DNA of 64,000 nucleotides from Pseudomonas sp. AFG_SD02_1510_Pfu_092 (lineage in GTDB: Bacteria > Pseudomonadota > Gammaproteobacteria > Pseudomonadales > Pseudomonadaceae): assembly GCF_003331055.1 (NCBI RefSeq), contig NZ_PUQD01000021.1:1-64000 (forward strand), given 5' to 3'. The number at the start of each line of letters is the position of its first letter. Position 1 is the first letter of the stretch. Of this stretch, positions 8,956 to 19,122 are shown piece by piece. The notes beneath the pieces are model-generated. The model was not told the DNA's origin and did not search any database. It saw only the letters and a program-made list of their open reading frames with translations. A program made the translations under genes and the position numbers.

Positions 8956-10050
8956 ATGAGTGCCGTCACCCGTGCCGCCGTCGAAGGCGTGCTTCGCCAG
9001 TACACCGACCCTTACCTGAACCAGGACCCGGTCAGCGCCGGTTGCGTGCGCGCCATCGATATCCAGGGCGGGCAGGTCAGCGTGCAGTTGCAGCTGGGTT
9101 ATGCCGCAGGGTTGTTCAAGCACGGCTGGGCGCAGGTGCTGCAGACCGCCATTGGCAACCTTGAAGGCGTCAGCGGTGCCCAGGTGTCGATCGACTGCGT
9201 GGTGGCCGCGCACAAGGCCCAGGCGCAGGTGCCGGCCATGGCCAATGTGAAGAACATCATCGCCGTGGCCTCGGGCAAGGGTGGCGTGGGCAAATCGACC
9301 ACTGCGGCCAACCTGGCCCTGGCCCTGGCGCGCGAAGGCGCGCGGGTAGGTATCCTCGATGCCGACATCTACGGCCCCAGCCAGGGCGTGATGTTCGGCA
9401 TCGCCGAAGGCACCCGCCCGCAGATTCGCGAGCAGAAGTGGTTCGTGCCGATCAAGGCCCACGGTGTGGAAGTCATGTCCATGGCTTTCCTCACCGATGA
9501 CAACACGCCCATGGTCTGGCGCGGCCCGATGGTATCGGGTGCACTGCTGCAACTGGTGACCCAGACCGCCTGGGACGATCTGGACTACCTGGTGATCGAC
9601 ATGCCGCCAGGCACTGGGGACATTCAGCTGACCCTGGCGCAGAAGGTGCCGGTAGCCGGTTCGGTGATCGTTACCACGCCGCAGGACCTGGCCCTGCTGG
9701 ATGCCCGCAAGGGTGTGGAGATGTTCCGCAAGGTCAACATTCCGGTGCTGGGTGTGGTCGAGAACATGGCCGTGCACATCTGCTCGAACTGCGGCCATGC
9801 CGAGCACCTGTTCGGTGAAGGTGGTGGTGAGAAGCTGGCCAGCCAGTATGGCGTCGACCTGCTGGCATCGCTGCCGTTGTCGATGCTGATTCGCGAGCAG
9901 GCCGACAATGGCAAGCCGACCGCCATCGCCGAACCGGAAAGCCAGATTGCCATGGTCTATCAGGAACTGGCCCGCCAGGTAGGGGCGCGGATCGTGCTGC
10001 AGGAAGCGGCGGCGCCGGCGATGCCGAGCATTACCATCAGCGAGGATTGA
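8956..10050 (+). CDS. mrp: Mrp/ApbC-type iron-sulfur carrier ATPase
   Basis: A P-loop ATPase that carries and delivers Fe-S clusters. The N-terminal MIP18-like domain covers about residues 1-90. The deviant Walker A GKGGVGKS is at 107-114, and the C-terminal CSNC (CxxC) pair holds the bridging cluster. The length of 364 aa is normal. The start at 8956 follows GGGAG at about 8946-8950; in-frame ATG codons further up have poorer spacing. It is divergent from metG and followed by a REP pair and a bidirectional terminator. Confidence 0.95.
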   Translation: MSAVTRAAVEGVLRQYTDPYLNQDPVSAGCVRAIDIQGGQVSVQLQLGYAAGLFKHGWAQVLQTAIGNLEGVSGAQVSIDCVVAAHKAQAQVPAMANVKNIIAVASGKGGVGKSTTAANLALALAREGARVGILDADIYGPSQGVMFGIAEGTRPQIREQKWFVPIKAHGVEVMSMAFLTDDNTPMVWRGPMVSGALLQLVTQTAWDDLDYLVIDMPPGTGDIQLTLAQKVPVAGSVIVTTPQDLALLDARKGVEMFRKVNIPVLGVVENMAVHICSNCGHAEHLFGEGGGEKLASQYGVDLLASLPLSMLIREQADNGKPTAIAEPESQIAMVYQELARQVGARIVLQEAAAPAMPSITISED

Positions 10051-10070
10051 CTTGGCAGACCGCGTCGCTC

Positions 10071-10157
10071 TTTTCGCGGGCTTGCCCGCTCCCACAGGTC
10101 GGGCGCAGCACTTGAAGCTCGTGCCATCCCTGTGGGAGCGGGCAAGCCCGCGAAGCA
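10071..10157. repeat. REP pair (inverted)
   Basis: Two copies of the P. putida-type REP, TTCGCGGG..TTGCCCGCTCCCACAGG, face each other at about 10071-10098 and 10128-10157 in the gap between mrp and the cold-shock gene. Confidence 0.9.
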
Positions 10158-10183
10158 GGCGACTCGGTCTTTCTCTCAGGCAT

Positions 10184-10213
10184 AAAAAAACCCGCCAGAA
10201 GGCGGGTTTTTTT
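10184..10213. terminator. Bidirectional terminator between mrp and csp
   Basis: ACCCGCC and GGCGGGT form a stem around AGAA, with A7 on one side and T7 on the other, so it works for both convergent genes. Confidence 0.92.
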
Positions 10214-10236
10214 GAAAGCTAAAAAGCTCGATCGAC

Positions 10237-10446
10237 TTAGGCGATCTGAACTTCTTCAGCCTGCATGCCTTTCTGGCCGCGGGTAGCGACGAAAGTAACA
10301 GCCTGGCCTTCTTTCAGGGTTTTGAAGCCGTCAGCTTGGATGGCTTTGAAGTGCACGAACAGGTCGTCGCCCGACTGAGGGGTGATGAAGCCGTAGCCTT
10401 TCTCATCGTTGAACCACTTAACAACACCGGATTGACGGTTGGACAT
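10237..10446 (-). CDS. CspA-family cold-shock protein
   Basis: A 69-aa single-stranded nucleic-acid-binding OB-fold protein. RNP1 (KGYGFITP) and RNP2 (DLFVHF) are intact, and the opening [12 protein letters not shown] is typical. The start at 10446 (MSNRQSG) is the family start. The gene has a leader of at least several tens of bases with an inverted CAGG/CCTG-rich element, as is common for cold-shock genes. Which paralogue it is cannot be told from the window. Confidence 0.95.
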   Translation of the reverse strand: MSNRQSGVVKWFNDEKGYGFITPQSGDDLFVHFKAIQADGFKTLKEGQAVTFVATRGQKGMQAEEVQIA

Positions 10447-10774
10447 TTTTCTGTCTCCTTGGACAATTTGATAACGGTCAGGAAAAACCCTGGCCGGGAC
10501 TGAGCGCAAAGAGAGCAGAAAATTCAGCGATGGGCCGATCAGGATCGTGCATCAAACTAGATATTCTCGGTGTCACGTGCAGCACAGTGGCAACACCTTA
10601 CCCCACTTTCCGCAACCTGCCAATGGTCAGAAGCCGCTTTATGCAAATTCGGATCGACGGCGGCTGCAGCCCCCGCCCGGCGCGGGATGTGGCATGGAAC
10701 TTTAACCTGGGCGCCGGGACCGGTAAGATGCGCCTCACGATTTTCACCTCGCAACTCTCTCAGGACACCCCGCC

Positions 10775-11341
10775 ATGAGCATCAAATCGGACAAGTGGAT
10801 TCGCCGCATGGCGCAGGAACACGGCATGATCGAACCGTTCGTCGAGCGCCAGGTGCGCGGCGAGCAGGACAACCGGGTCATCTCCTTCGGCGTCTCCAGC
10901 TACGGCTACGATGTGCGCTGCGCCGACGAATTCAAGGTGTTCACCAACATCAACTCGGCCACTGTCGACCCGAAGAACTTCGATGCCGGCAGCTTCGTCG
11001 ACATCAAGAGCGACGTGTGCATCATCCCGCCGAACTCCTTCGCCCTGGCGCGCACCGTCGAATACTTCCGCATTCCGCGCGATGTGCTGACCATCTGCCT
11101 GGGCAAGAGCACCTATGCCCGTTGCGGCATCATCGTCAACGTCACCCCGCTCGAGCCCGAGTGGGAAGGCCACGTGACGCTGGAATTCTCCAACACCACC
11201 ACGCTGCCGGCGAAAATCTACGCCAACGAGGGTGTGGCGCAGATGCTGTTCCTGCAGTCCGACGAAGAATGCGAAGTGTCCTACAAGGACCGTGGCGGCA
11301 AGTATCAGGGCCAGCGCGGCGTCACCCTGCCACGTACCTGA
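10775..11341 (+). CDS. dcd: dCTP deaminase
   Basis: Deaminates dCTP to dUTP, which feeds dTMP synthesis. The 188-aa length and blocks such as [25 protein letters not shown] and [16 protein letters not shown] are diagnostic. The 10447-10774 gap upstream, shared with the divergent cold-shock gene, holds the promoters of both and no other recognisable feature. A perfect palindrome lies just after the stop. Confidence 0.97.
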   Translation: MSIKSDKWIRRMAQEHGMIEPFVERQVRGEQDNRVISFGVSSYGYDVRCADEFKVFTNINSATVDPKNFDAGSFVDIKSDVCIIPPNSFALARTVEYFRIPRDVLTICLGKSTYARCGIIVNVTPLEPEWEGHVTLEFSNTTTLPAKIYANEGVAQMLFLQSDEECEVSYKDRGGKYQGQRGVTLPRT

Positions 11342-11351
11342 TCCGACAAGC

Positions 11352-11367
11352 GCGGGGAATTCCCCGC
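11352..11367 (+). terminator. Palindrome after dcd, weak terminator
   Basis: GCGGGGAATTCCCCGC is a perfect 16-bp palindrome 11 bp after the dcd stop. There is only a short T run after it, so termination would be weak. Confidence 0.45.
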
Positions 11368-11434
11368 GGCTTTGGCACTCCATAGGATTAACGCCGGTGC
11401 GCATGATGCGCAGCGGCCTTGTCAGGAGCAGCCA

Positions 11435-11662
11435 ATGAAACTCCATCCCGCAATCAGTGCCAAGCTGGCAGTCCTGCAGCCCAACCACGTCGGGTTGCTG
11501 CCATGGTCACTGCTGGCGCACCCGCTGCCGATGCAGGCGGGGGGCGTGCCCCACCAGCCTGACCCCGATACGCCGCAACCGGCGGAGCCGGGCGAAACAC
11601 CCCCCATGGAACCGGGCGAGCCGACCTTGCCGGACGAGCCGCCGCCAGCGCCTGTGGCCTGA
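11435..11662 (+). CDS. Small proline-rich hypothetical protein
   Basis: A 75-aa product with an unremarkable N-terminal third followed by a low-complexity tail rich in Pro, Glu and Asp (repeats like PAEPGETPP and PMEPGEPT). A ribosome site AGGAG lies about 6 nt before the ATG, which supports expression. No domain is recognised. It is convergent with pdeM, 6 bp away. The lack of a signal peptide suggests a cytoplasmic protein. Confidence 0.6.
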   Translation: MKLHPAISAKLAVLQPNHVGLLPWSLLAHPLPMQAGGVPHQPDPDTPQPAEPGETPPMEPGEPTLPDEPPPAPVA

Positions 11663-11668
11663 GCGCCG

Positions 11669-12322
11669 CTAAAGCGGCCAGACGCGTCCTGCCCCGGCCA
11701 GGTACACCCGGCCGGCAGCGCTGGGCGCGATTTCCCAACCCCCGGTGAATTCACCGAACGCCGGCAGCAGGCTGACCTGGCCATCGATCAGAAAGCAGGG
11801 CAGTCGCAGGCGCTGACGCGCCTTGCCGCGCAGGACGAACACCGGGTGTACATGGCCTGCCAGTACCGGATGAGTTGGGTGAGGGGTGGGTTCGTGCTGC
11901 AGTGCGAACGGCGCCAGCAGCCAAGGTTCCTCCACCACTTCGATACCAAGCGATAGCGGCGGATCGCCGGCGTTGTGATCGTGATTGCCGCGAATCAGCA
12001 CGATTTTCAGGTTTTCGTGGTGTTCCCGCCACGCCTGCAGCCTGGCCAGCGTTGCCGGCGCCCGCGCGGTGCGTGCATGCAGAAAGTCGCCCAGAACGAT
12101 CAGTTGCTCGCAATCATGCGCCGCCAACAAGGCATCCAGCCGGGCGAGTGTCGCTTCGGTGGTGCCGCGTGGTACCGGTTGGTGCAGGGCACGGTAGCTG
12201 GCCGCCTTGCCGATGTGCACATCGGCGACCAGCAGGGCGCGGCGTGATGGCCAATAGAGCGCCTTGTCCGCAAGCAGCCAGAGCACCTGGCCACAGTGTT
12301 CGATGGCTAAAGGCTCGGTCAT
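11669..12322 (-). CDS. pdeM: Ligase-associated DNA damage response endonuclease PdeM
   Basis: A 217-aa metallophosphoesterase. The metal-binding motifs come in order: [28 protein letters not shown] and AGHVHPVF. Members of this family travel with an Lhr-like helicase, an ATP-dependent ligase and an MBL-fold exonuclease in a DNA-repair cluster, and all are present here. It overlaps the helicase gene by 4 bp. Its precise substrate is not established from the sequence. Confidence 0.9.
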   Translation of the reverse strand: MTEPLAIEHCGQVLWLLADKALYWPSRRALLVADVHIGKAASYRALHQPVPRGTTEATLARLDALLAAHDCEQLIVLGDFLHARTARAPATLARLQAWREHHENLKIVLIRGNHDHNAGDPPLSLGIEVVEEPWLLAPFALQHEPTPHPTHPVLAGHVHPVFVLRGKARQRLRLPCFLIDGQVSLLPAFGEFTGGWEIAPSAAGRVYLAGAGRVWPL

Positions 12323-14772
12323 GCGCCACCGCCCGCCGCGCTTTCCAGTTCCGCAACCATCCGCGCAATCCGGTCCGCCAGTTTCTCGGTGCTCAAGGTT
12401 TCGCGCATGCCTTCCACCAGCAAGGCGAACGCCAACGGCCCGGGCCGCTGCAGCGGTCGCAGCTCCAGGCGTAACCGCGCCATTTTCAGCAGTTGCCGAC
12501 GCAGCCGCTCGATTTCCAGCTCTTCGTTCAACACTTCGTCTCGCGCCTGGCCCAGCAGCAGGTTGTCAGCGTCATGCTTGCGGAATACCTCGTAGAACAA
12601 CCCGCTGGAGGCCTGGATCTGCCGCAGGCTTTTTTGCGCCGCCGGATACCCGCCAAACACCAGGCCGGCAATCTGGGCGATTTCGCGAAAGCGCCGCAGC
12701 GCCATTTCCCCCGCATTGAGGCTGGCCAGCACATCGTCCAGCAGATGTTCGCTGGTAAGCGCCTGCGGCAGATGCGTCGCCCAATCGACGTTGCCGGGGC
12801 TGAGCAATTCGAACCCATAGTCGTTGACGGCAATCGACACCGACAGCGGCTGTACCCGGCTCACCCGCCAGGCAATCAGGTTGGCCAGGCCAAGGTTGGC
12901 CATGCGCCCGGCGAACGGATAAAGGAACAGGTGCCAGCCCTGGCGCGACTTGAAGGTCTCTGCCAGCAGCGTGTTCGGCGCGGGCAGCGCCGACCATTGC
13001 GCCTGCAAGGCCAGCAGAGGCCGCACTGCGCGCATTTCCGGGCCGTCGAAACGCCCTTGCGCTGCTGCGCCAAGCTGTTCGACCAGGGCATCGGCCAGTT
13101 CGCTGGAGAGCGGCATGCGGCCACCATTCCAGCGTGCTACTGCTGCCTTGCGCGCGCTGCTGCGGCGCACGTAGGCGGTCATGTTTTCCACACGTACCAG
13201 TTCCAGCACGCGCCCGGCGAAGACCAGGGTATCGCCTGGGCGCAAACGGGCGATGAACGCCTCCTCGACGCTGCCCAGCACTTTGCCGCCACCGCCCTTG
13301 CTCCAGTATTTGAGTTGCAGGCTGGCGTCGCTGACGATGGTGCCGATGCTCATGCGGTGGCGGCGCGCCAGGCGTTCGCTGGCAACCCGGTAAACGCCGT
13401 CGGCGTGGCGCTCGACCCGCTGGTAGTCCGGGTAGGCGCTGAGCGAGCTGCCCCCATGGCAGACGAAATCCAGCGCCCATTGCCACTGGCTGTCGCGCAA
13501 CTCACGGAAGGCCCAAGTGCTGCGCACCTCTTCGAGCAACGATTCGGCGCGAAAGCCGCTGCCCAAGGCCATGCTGACCAAGTGCTGCACCAGCACATCC
13601 ATGCACAGGCGCGGCGACTGCCGGGCCTCGATATGCCCGGCCGCCAGGGCCTGCCTGGCGGCGGCGGCTTCCACCAGTTCCAGGCTGTGGGTGGGTACCA
13701 GGGTAATCCGCGAGCGTCGCCCCGGCGCGTGGCCCGAGCGCCCGGCGCGCTGCATGAGGCGGGCGATGCCTTTGGCAGAACCGATCTGCAGTACGCGCTC
13801 CACGGGCAGAAAGTCCACGCCCAGGTCCAGGCTGGAGGTACAGACCACCGCTTTCAGGCTGCCCTGCTTGAGGGCGCGCTCGACCCAGCCGCGGGTTTCC
13901 CGGGCCAGGGAGGCGTGATGCAAGGCAAGCAGTCCGGCCCAGTCGGGGCGTGCCTCGAGCAGGGCCTGATACCATAGCTCGGCCTGCGCGCGGGTGTTGG
14001 TGAACACCAGGCAACTGCTGCTGGCGTCGATCTCCCGGCTGACCTGGTCGAGCATCTTCAGGCCCATATGCCCGGCCCAGGGGAAGCGCTCGATGGCCAC
14101 CGGCAGCAGCGTGTCGACCAGCAGCGGCTTGTCTTGCCTGCCCTGCACCAGCAAGCCGCCCTGTGGCAGCAGCACATCCAGCGCATGTTCGAGGTTACCG
14201 AGGGTGGCAGACAGGCCCCAGGTGGGCAGGCCCGGGTGCCAGCGGCGCAGGCGCGCCAGGGCCAGTTGCAGTTGCACCCCGCGCTTGTTGCCCAACAGTT
14301 CGTGCCATTCGTCCACCACCACCAGGCGCAGCGTGGCGAAATCTTCGCTGGCCTGTGCCCGGGTCAGCAACAGCGTCAGGCTTTCCGGCGTCGTCACCAG
14401 CACGCTGGGCAGGCGCCGTGCCTGCCGGGCGCGTTCGGCACTGCCGGTATCGCCGCTGCGTACGCCCACGTTCCACGGCAGGCCAAGCTCGTCCAGTGGC
14501 GCCTGCAGGGCGCGGGCGGTGTCGGTTGCCAAGGCCCGCATGGGCGTGACCCACAGCACCTGCAACGGCGCAGCCTGGCGCCCCTGGCCTTGTGCTTTGA
14601 ACGCGCGCAGTGCGGCGAGCCATACCGCATAGGTCTTGCCGGCGCCGGTACTGGCATGCAGCAGGCCGGACTCGCCCCGTGCCACGGCGGCCCAGACACG
14701 GCGCTGGAACGCGAAAGGCTTCCAGCCACGCATGGCTAACCAGGCCTTGGCGAGGTCGGGGGCAGCGGGCAT
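12319..14772 (-). CDS. Ligase-associated Lhr-like DEXH helicase
   Basis: An 817-aa superfamily 2 helicase, 3'-to-5' by family. Walker A STGAGKT is at 41-47, the box II is DEWH, and SAT plus the C-terminal [11 protein letters not shown] motif VI are present. The length matches the short Lhr form found in ligase-associated repair clusters rather than full-length Lhr (~1500 aa). It overlaps pdeM by 4 bp. The next gene upstream is an AstE/AspA-like enzyme, which interrupts the usual repair gene order. Confidence 0.92.
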   Translation of the reverse strand: MPAAPDLAKAWLAMRGWKPFAFQRRVWAAVARGESGLLHASTGAGKTYAVWLAALRAFKAQGQGRQAAPLQVLWVTPMRALATDTARALQAPLDELGLPWNVGVRSGDTGSAERARQARRLPSVLVTTPESLTLLLTRAQASEDFATLRLVVVDEWHELLGNKRGVQLQLALARLRRWHPGLPTWGLSATLGNLEHALDVLLPQGGLLVQGRQDKPLLVDTLLPVAIERFPWAGHMGLKMLDQVSREIDASSSCLVFTNTRAQAELWYQALLEARPDWAGLLALHHASLARETRGWVERALKQGSLKAVVCTSSLDLGVDFLPVERVLQIGSAKGIARLMQRAGRSGHAPGRRSRITLVPTHSLELVEAAAARQALAAGHIEARQSPRLCMDVLVQHLVSMALGSGFRAESLLEEVRSTWAFRELRDSQWQWALDFVCHGGSSLSAYPDYQRVERHADGVYRVASERLARRHRMSIGTIVSDASLQLKYWSKGGGGKVLGSVEEAFIARLRPGDTLVFAGRVLELVRVENMTAYVRRSSARKAAVARWNGGRMPLSSELADALVEQLGAAAQGRFDGPEMRAVRPLLALQAQWSALPAPNTLLAETFKSRQGWHLFLYPFAGRMANLGLANLIAWRVSRVQPLSVSIAVNDYGFELLSPGNVDWATHLPQALTSEHLLDDVLASLNAGEMALRRFREIAQIAGLVFGGYPAAQKSLRQIQASSGLFYEVFRKHDADNLLLGQARDEVLNEELEIERLRRQLLKMARLRLELRPLQRPGPLAFALLVEGMRETLSTEKLADRIARMVAELESAAGGGA

Positions 14773-14839
14773 GAGGCATGAGGTCCTTTGGAGGCTGTGT
14801 GTCTACAGACCACCAGCCAGGTGCAATGGTTTTACCGGA

Positions 14840-15955
14840 TCAGTTGGCCAGCAGGTAGCCGCTGCGGCACACCTGCTCGCCGGCGACATGGGCAACGACC
14901 ATGCCTGCGGTGGCCATGCGCCGTACGTTGCGCGCATACAGCAGGCCGGGCTGGCTGTTGCGGATGGCGGTGACCCGGTCGCTGAGCGGGTCGATGACTT
15001 CAGCGATCAGCTGGCCCGCCTCCAGCTGCTGGCCCGGCCTGGCGTGGTACACCAGCAACCCGCCCAGCGGCGCCACCAGCGGTTCGACGGCTGCCAGCGG
15101 GGTTGCCGCGCCGCGCAAGGCGGGCAAGGCCGGGCTTGCACCTGCGATGACCCCGGCATGGGTCAGGAAGTCGAGAATCGCCTGGCAGTCCTTGCCGGCC
15201 AGGTCATGGCTGACATCCGCCTGGCCGCGCAGTTCGACGGTCACCGAGCAGCAGCCCAGCGGGATCGGAAAGCGCTTGCCGAAGCGTTGCTGCAACTGCC
15301 ACCAGACCAGGCTGAAACACTCGTCGAACGACTGCCCGCCCGAGTCCGTGGCCAGCAGGCTGGCCTGGGCCCCCAGGTAGCGGGCCAGCGGTTCGATCTG
15401 CGGCCAGGCGTCTGGCGTGGTGTACAGGTGTTCGACCGCCTCGAAGTCGCAATGCAGGTCCAGCACCATGTCGGCATCGCAGGCCAGGCGCTGCAGGATC
15501 AGGCGCTGCGCCTGCAGCGGCGTGCGCACGGGGTGTGCGTCCAGCCCCCGGCGCAGGTATTCACGGATCAGCGCCAGGTTGTGCGCCGGGTCCTCGCTCA
15601 GGTGAGGTTCGATCTGGTCGCCGATGCTGTCCGACAGGTCGACGAAGTTACGGTTGAAGTTCTCCCCGCTTTGCAGTTCGAAACGCCCCAGCGGCGCGTC
15701 CAGCAGCACCTGCTCCAGGCCAACCGGGTTGGCCACCGGAACCAGGATGATCTCGCGCTGCAGGCGGCCCTGCTGTTCCAGTTCGCCCAGGCGACGCTTG
15801 AGGTGCCAGGCCACCAGCATGCCCGGCAGTTCGTCGGCATGCAGCGAGGCCTGGATATAGACTTTGCCGCCACCGCGGGGGCCGAAGTGGAAGCTGTGCA
15901 GTTGGCGGCTGATGCCTGGCACGGGGGAGAGCAGGTCGTGGGTGGAATGGTGCAT
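14840..15955 (-). CDS. Succinylglutamate desuccinylase/aspartoacylase-family zinc enzyme
   Basis: A 371-aa M14-like metal-dependent amidohydrolase. The zinc ligands are in LHADELPG (His39 and Glu42) and MVLDLHCDFEA (third His). The C-terminal third resembles the beta-barrel tail of AspA/AstE relatives (PLVAPLGGLLVYHARPGQQLEAGQLIAEVIDP). It is too diverged to call AstE; the substrate is unknown. It lies 67 bp from the helicase and 224 bp from the ligase on the same strand, between repair genes, with a REP pair upstream. Confidence 0.85.
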   Translation of the reverse strand: MHHSTHDLLSPVPGISRQLHSFHFGPRGGGKVYIQASLHADELPGMLVAWHLKRRLGELEQQGRLQREIILVPVANPVGLEQVLLDAPLGRFELQSGENFNRNFVDLSDSIGDQIEPHLSEDPAHNLALIREYLRRGLDAHPVRTPLQAQRLILQRLACDADMVLDLHCDFEAVEHLYTTPDAWPQIEPLARYLGAQASLLATDSGGQSFDECFSLVWWQLQQRFGKRFPIPLGCCSVTVELRGQADVSHDLAGKDCQAILDFLTHAGVIAGASPALPALRGAATPLAAVEPLVAPLGGLLVYHARPGQQLEAGQLIAEVIDPLSDRVTAIRNSQPGLLYARNVRRMATAGMVVAHVAGEQVCRSGYLLAN

Positions 15956-16065
15956 GGTGGTCCTGGGTGCGTGGCGAAAACGGTCTGCGACACGGGTCGG
16001 CACAAAGATAGAAGCACAGTTTGCGGCCTTGCGCCTGCATCGGCGCCCTTCTGACCGCCGCGCTG

Positions 16066-16162
16066 GCCTCTTCGCGGGTAAACCCGCTCCCACAGGTCAT
16101 GCACAAAAGCCGGGTTTTGTACGATCCCTGTGGCAGCGGGTTTACCCGCGAAGCAGCCAGCA
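16066..16162. repeat. REP pair (inverted)
   Basis: TTCGCGGGTAAACCCGCTCCCACAGG at about 16071-16096 faces a copy ending near 16157, just after the ligase gene stop (16179, minus strand). Confidence 0.9.
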
Positions 16163-16178
16163 CGGTCCAGAAATTGTT

Positions 16179-17837
16179 TCAGGCCAGCAGCGCCTGCAGG
16201 GTAGCCAGGTCATCCGCTTCCTCCACCGGCTTGTCCAGCCGCCAGCGCAGCATGCGCGGAAAGCGCACGGCAATGCCGCTCTTGTGCCTTTTCGACAGGG
16301 CGATACCTTCGAAGCCCAGCTCGAATACCAGCGTCGGCGTCACGCTGCGCACCGGCCCGAAGGTTTCAACCGTGGTCTTGCGGATGATCGCATCGACCTT
16401 GCGCATCTCTTCGTCACTGAGCCCCGAATACGCCTTGGCAAACGGTACCAGTGAGCGCTCCGGGGTACCGGCTGGCGCATCCCACACGGCAAAGGTGTAG
16501 TCGCTGTACAGGCTGGCCCGCCGGCCGTGGCCGCGCTGGGCATAGATCAACACGGCATCGACGCTGAACGGGTCGATCTTCCATTTCCACCAGGTGCCCA
16601 TGTCCTTGGTGCGACCCACGCCATACAAGGCCTCGCGCTGCTTCAGCATCAAGCCTTCCACACCCAGGCTGCGCGACTGTTCGCGCTGGCGGGCAAGCTC
16701 GGCCCAGTCCGCGCCTTCGAGCAGCGGCGAGAGCAACACTGGCGCCAATGGGTGCGCTTCAAGCAGCTGTTCCAGCTGGCGGCGGCGGGCATGCTGTGGC
16801 CGGCTGCGCCAGTCCTCGCCTTGCCACTCCAGCAGGTCGTAGGCTTGCAGCACGACCGGCGCCTCGCTCAGCAGCTTCTTGCCGAGGGTCTTGCGGCCCA
16901 GGCGCTGCTGCAACAGGGCGAAGGGCTGGACCGCCAGTTCAGCCGGTGAGGCGCCAGGCTTCCATACCAGGATTTCGCCATCCAGAACCACGCCGTCGGG
17001 AAGCGTCTGCGCCAGGCTGTGCAGTTCGGGGAAGCGCTCGGTAACCAGTTCCTCACCGCGCGACCACACCCAAAGCTGGCCGTCGCGCTTGACCACCTGG
17101 GCGCGAATGCCGTCCCACTTCCACTCGATCTGCCAGTCGCTCGGCGGCCCGAGCTGCGCATCGAACTGTTCGGCGGCCACTTGCAGGGGGTGGGCCAGAA
17201 AGAACGGGTAAGGCTGGCCGCCTCGCTGGCTATGTTCAGCGTCTGATTCTGCGGCGATCAAGCGTTGGTAGCTGGCGGCCGTGGGGCGGTGGCTGATGTC
17301 GGTGTAACCCACCAGGCGCTGGGCGACACGCTTGGCATCCAGCCCGGCCAGTTGCGCCAGGGCGCGGGTGACCAGCAGCTTCGATACGCCCACGCGAAAG
17401 CTGCCGGTGATGAGTTTCAGGCACAGCATCAGGCTGGGCCGGTCCAGCCGGGCCCACAGCGGCGGCAGGCGTTGCTGGATGTCCTCGACCGGCAGCCCGC
17501 GCAACGGCAACAGGTGGGCTTCGACCCAGTGGGCGAGGCCTTCGTCGCTCGGCTGATGGCTTTCCGGTACCAGCAGGGAAATGGTTTCGGCCAGGTCGCC
17601 AACGGCCTGATAGCTTTCCTCGAACAGCCAGTCAGGCAGCCCCGCCAGGCGCCCGGCCAGCTCCCGCAGCACACGCGTAGGCACCAGTTGCCGAGGACGC
17701 CCACCGGCCAGGAAGTACACTGCCCAGGCGGCATCCGCCGCCGGTGCGCTGGCGAAGTAGTCGCGCAGGGCCTGTAACTTGGCGGTGCTCGAGGTGGTCG
17801 CATCCAGCCGCAGGTACAGCTCGGCGAACGCTTTCAT
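16179..17837 (-). CDS. ATP-dependent DNA ligase (ligase-associated repair cluster)
   Basis: A 552-aa ATP-dependent ligase in addition to the usual NAD-dependent LigA. The adenylation motif EWKWDGIRA places the catalytic lysine at 240. An N-terminal DNA-binding domain covers about residues 1-200 and an OB-fold follows the nucleotidyltransferase domain. The stop of the exonuclease gene overlaps its start by 4 bp, so the two are translationally coupled. The context points to double-strand or crosslink repair; that role is inferred from clustering. Confidence 0.95.
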   Translation of the reverse strand: MKAFAELYLRLDATTSSTAKLQALRDYFASAPAADAAWAVYFLAGGRPRQLVPTRVLRELAGRLAGLPDWLFEESYQAVGDLAETISLLVPESHQPSDEGLAHWVEAHLLPLRGLPVEDIQQRLPPLWARLDRPSLMLCLKLITGSFRVGVSKLLVTRALAQLAGLDAKRVAQRLVGYTDISHRPTAASYQRLIAAESDAEHSQRGGQPYPFFLAHPLQVAAEQFDAQLGPPSDWQIEWKWDGIRAQVVKRDGQLWVWSRGEELVTERFPELHSLAQTLPDGVVLDGEILVWKPGASPAELAVQPFALLQQRLGRKTLGKKLLSEAPVVLQAYDLLEWQGEDWRSRPQHARRRQLEQLLEAHPLAPVLLSPLLEGADWAELARQREQSRSLGVEGLMLKQREALYGVGRTKDMGTWWKWKIDPFSVDAVLIYAQRGHGRRASLYSDYTFAVWDAPAGTPERSLVPFAKAYSGLSDEEMRKVDAIIRKTTVETFGPVRSVTPTLVFELGFEGIALSKRHKSGIAVRFPRMLRWRLDKPVEEADDLATLQALLA

Positions 17838-18850
17838 GCGCCTGGCTCCGTGGCGACAACGTCATCCTCCTCGCCGTACTCGGTGACGAAGGCGCGGGCG
17901 TCGAGGCCCTGTTCATTGAGATAGCGCACCAGCACATTGACCGAGCCATGGGTGACCATCACGCGTTCGGCGCCGGTCTGGCCGATGGCCCAGAGCAATC
18001 CCGGCCAGTCGGCATGGTCCGAGAGCACGAAGCCGCGGTCCACCCCGCGCCGCCGGCGCGTGCCGCGCAACAGCATCCAGCCACTGGCGAAGGCATCGCT
18101 GTAGTCGCCGAAACGGCGCATCCAGCTGCTGCCCCCGGCCGATGGCGGGGCCAGAATCAGCGCCTGGCGCAGCAGTGGGTCGTTGCGCGGGATATCACCG
18201 GCGTAGCGGGTTTCTGGCAAATAGACGCCAGCTTCCCGATATACCCGGTTCAGCGGCTCGACTGCGCCATGCACGAGAATCGGGCCAATGCTGGCGTCCA
18301 GCCCGTGGAGGATCCGCTGGGCCTTGCCGAACGCGTAGCAGAACAGCACGCTGGCTTTGCCCTGTTCGCAGTTGGCGCGCCACCAGGCATTGATCCCGGC
18401 GAAAATCTCGCCTTGGCTGGGCCAGCGGTAGATGGGCAGGCCGAAGGTCGATTCGGTGATGAACGTGTGGCAGGGCACCGGTTCGAACGGTGTGCAGGTG
18501 CCGTCGGGCTCGACCTTGTAGTCACCGGATGCGACCCAGACCTCGCCCTGATACTCCAGGCGCACCTGCGCCGAACCCAGTACATGCCCGGCCGGGTGCA
18601 GGCTCAAGGTAACGCCATGGTGCAGCAGGCGTTCGCCGTAGGGCAGGGTCTGCAAATTGATGTCCTGGCCGAGGCGGCTGCGCAGGATGCCGGCGCCAGG
18701 GCTGGCGGTCAGGTAGTGGCCATTGCCGATGCGCGCATGGTCGCCGTGGCCATGGGTGATCACAGCTCGGTCCACGGGCCGCCACGGGTCGATATAGAAA
18801 TCACCGGGCGGGCAGTACAGGCCTTCGGGGCGGGCGATGACGAGGTCCAT
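17834..18850 (-). CDS. Ligase-associated MBL-fold DNA exonuclease
   Basis: A 338-aa metallo-beta-lactamase/beta-CASP-like nuclease. The metal motif ITHGHGDHAR (HxHxDH) is intact near residues 34-43, with further ligands in PAGHVLGSAQV and VSDHADW-type segments (LSDHADWPG). It is the first gene of the minus-strand repair cluster and overlaps the ligase gene by 4 bp. By family it is a DNA exonuclease accompanying the ligase and helicase. Confidence 0.93.
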   Translation of the reverse strand: MDLVIARPEGLYCPPGDFYIDPWRPVDRAVITHGHGDHARIGNGHYLTASPGAGILRSRLGQDINLQTLPYGERLLHHGVTLSLHPAGHVLGSAQVRLEYQGEVWVASGDYKVEPDGTCTPFEPVPCHTFITESTFGLPIYRWPSQGEIFAGINAWWRANCEQGKASVLFCYAFGKAQRILHGLDASIGPILVHGAVEPLNRVYREAGVYLPETRYAGDIPRNDPLLRQALILAPPSAGGSSWMRRFGDYSDAFASGWMLLRGTRRRRGVDRGFVLSDHADWPGLLWAIGQTGAERVMVTHGSVNVLVRYLNEQGLDARAFVTEYGEEDDVVATEPGA

Positions 18851-18954
18851 GGCAAGGGCGCTGGTTTGGAGTTACCAGTTAGGAACCATGGTAGGGGAAG
18901 GAAGTTCGACCGAGAGATGGTTGGGCTGCCCCGCGCTGTGCTCAAAACCTGCGC

Positions 18955-19053
18955 AATCCCTGTGGGAGCGGGCAAGCCCGCGAAACAGGCGGCGCAGTGG
19001 ATGGCACGGGCTTCGCCCGTGTTCGCGGGCAAGCCCGCTCCCACAGGGATTGC
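18955..19053. repeat. REP pair (inverted)
   Basis: CTGTGGGAGCGGGCAAGCCC at about 18959 and its inverted copy ending with CTCCCACAGGG near 19050. It lies between the acylase-like gene and the exonuclease gene; I see nothing else in 18851-19122. Confidence 0.9.
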
Positions 19054-19122
19054 GCATGGCTTGAGGTTGGCGCGGTCAAGGTGGTGGCTTGCTGGCGACG
19101 GCCCCAACACTGACGAAGCTGT

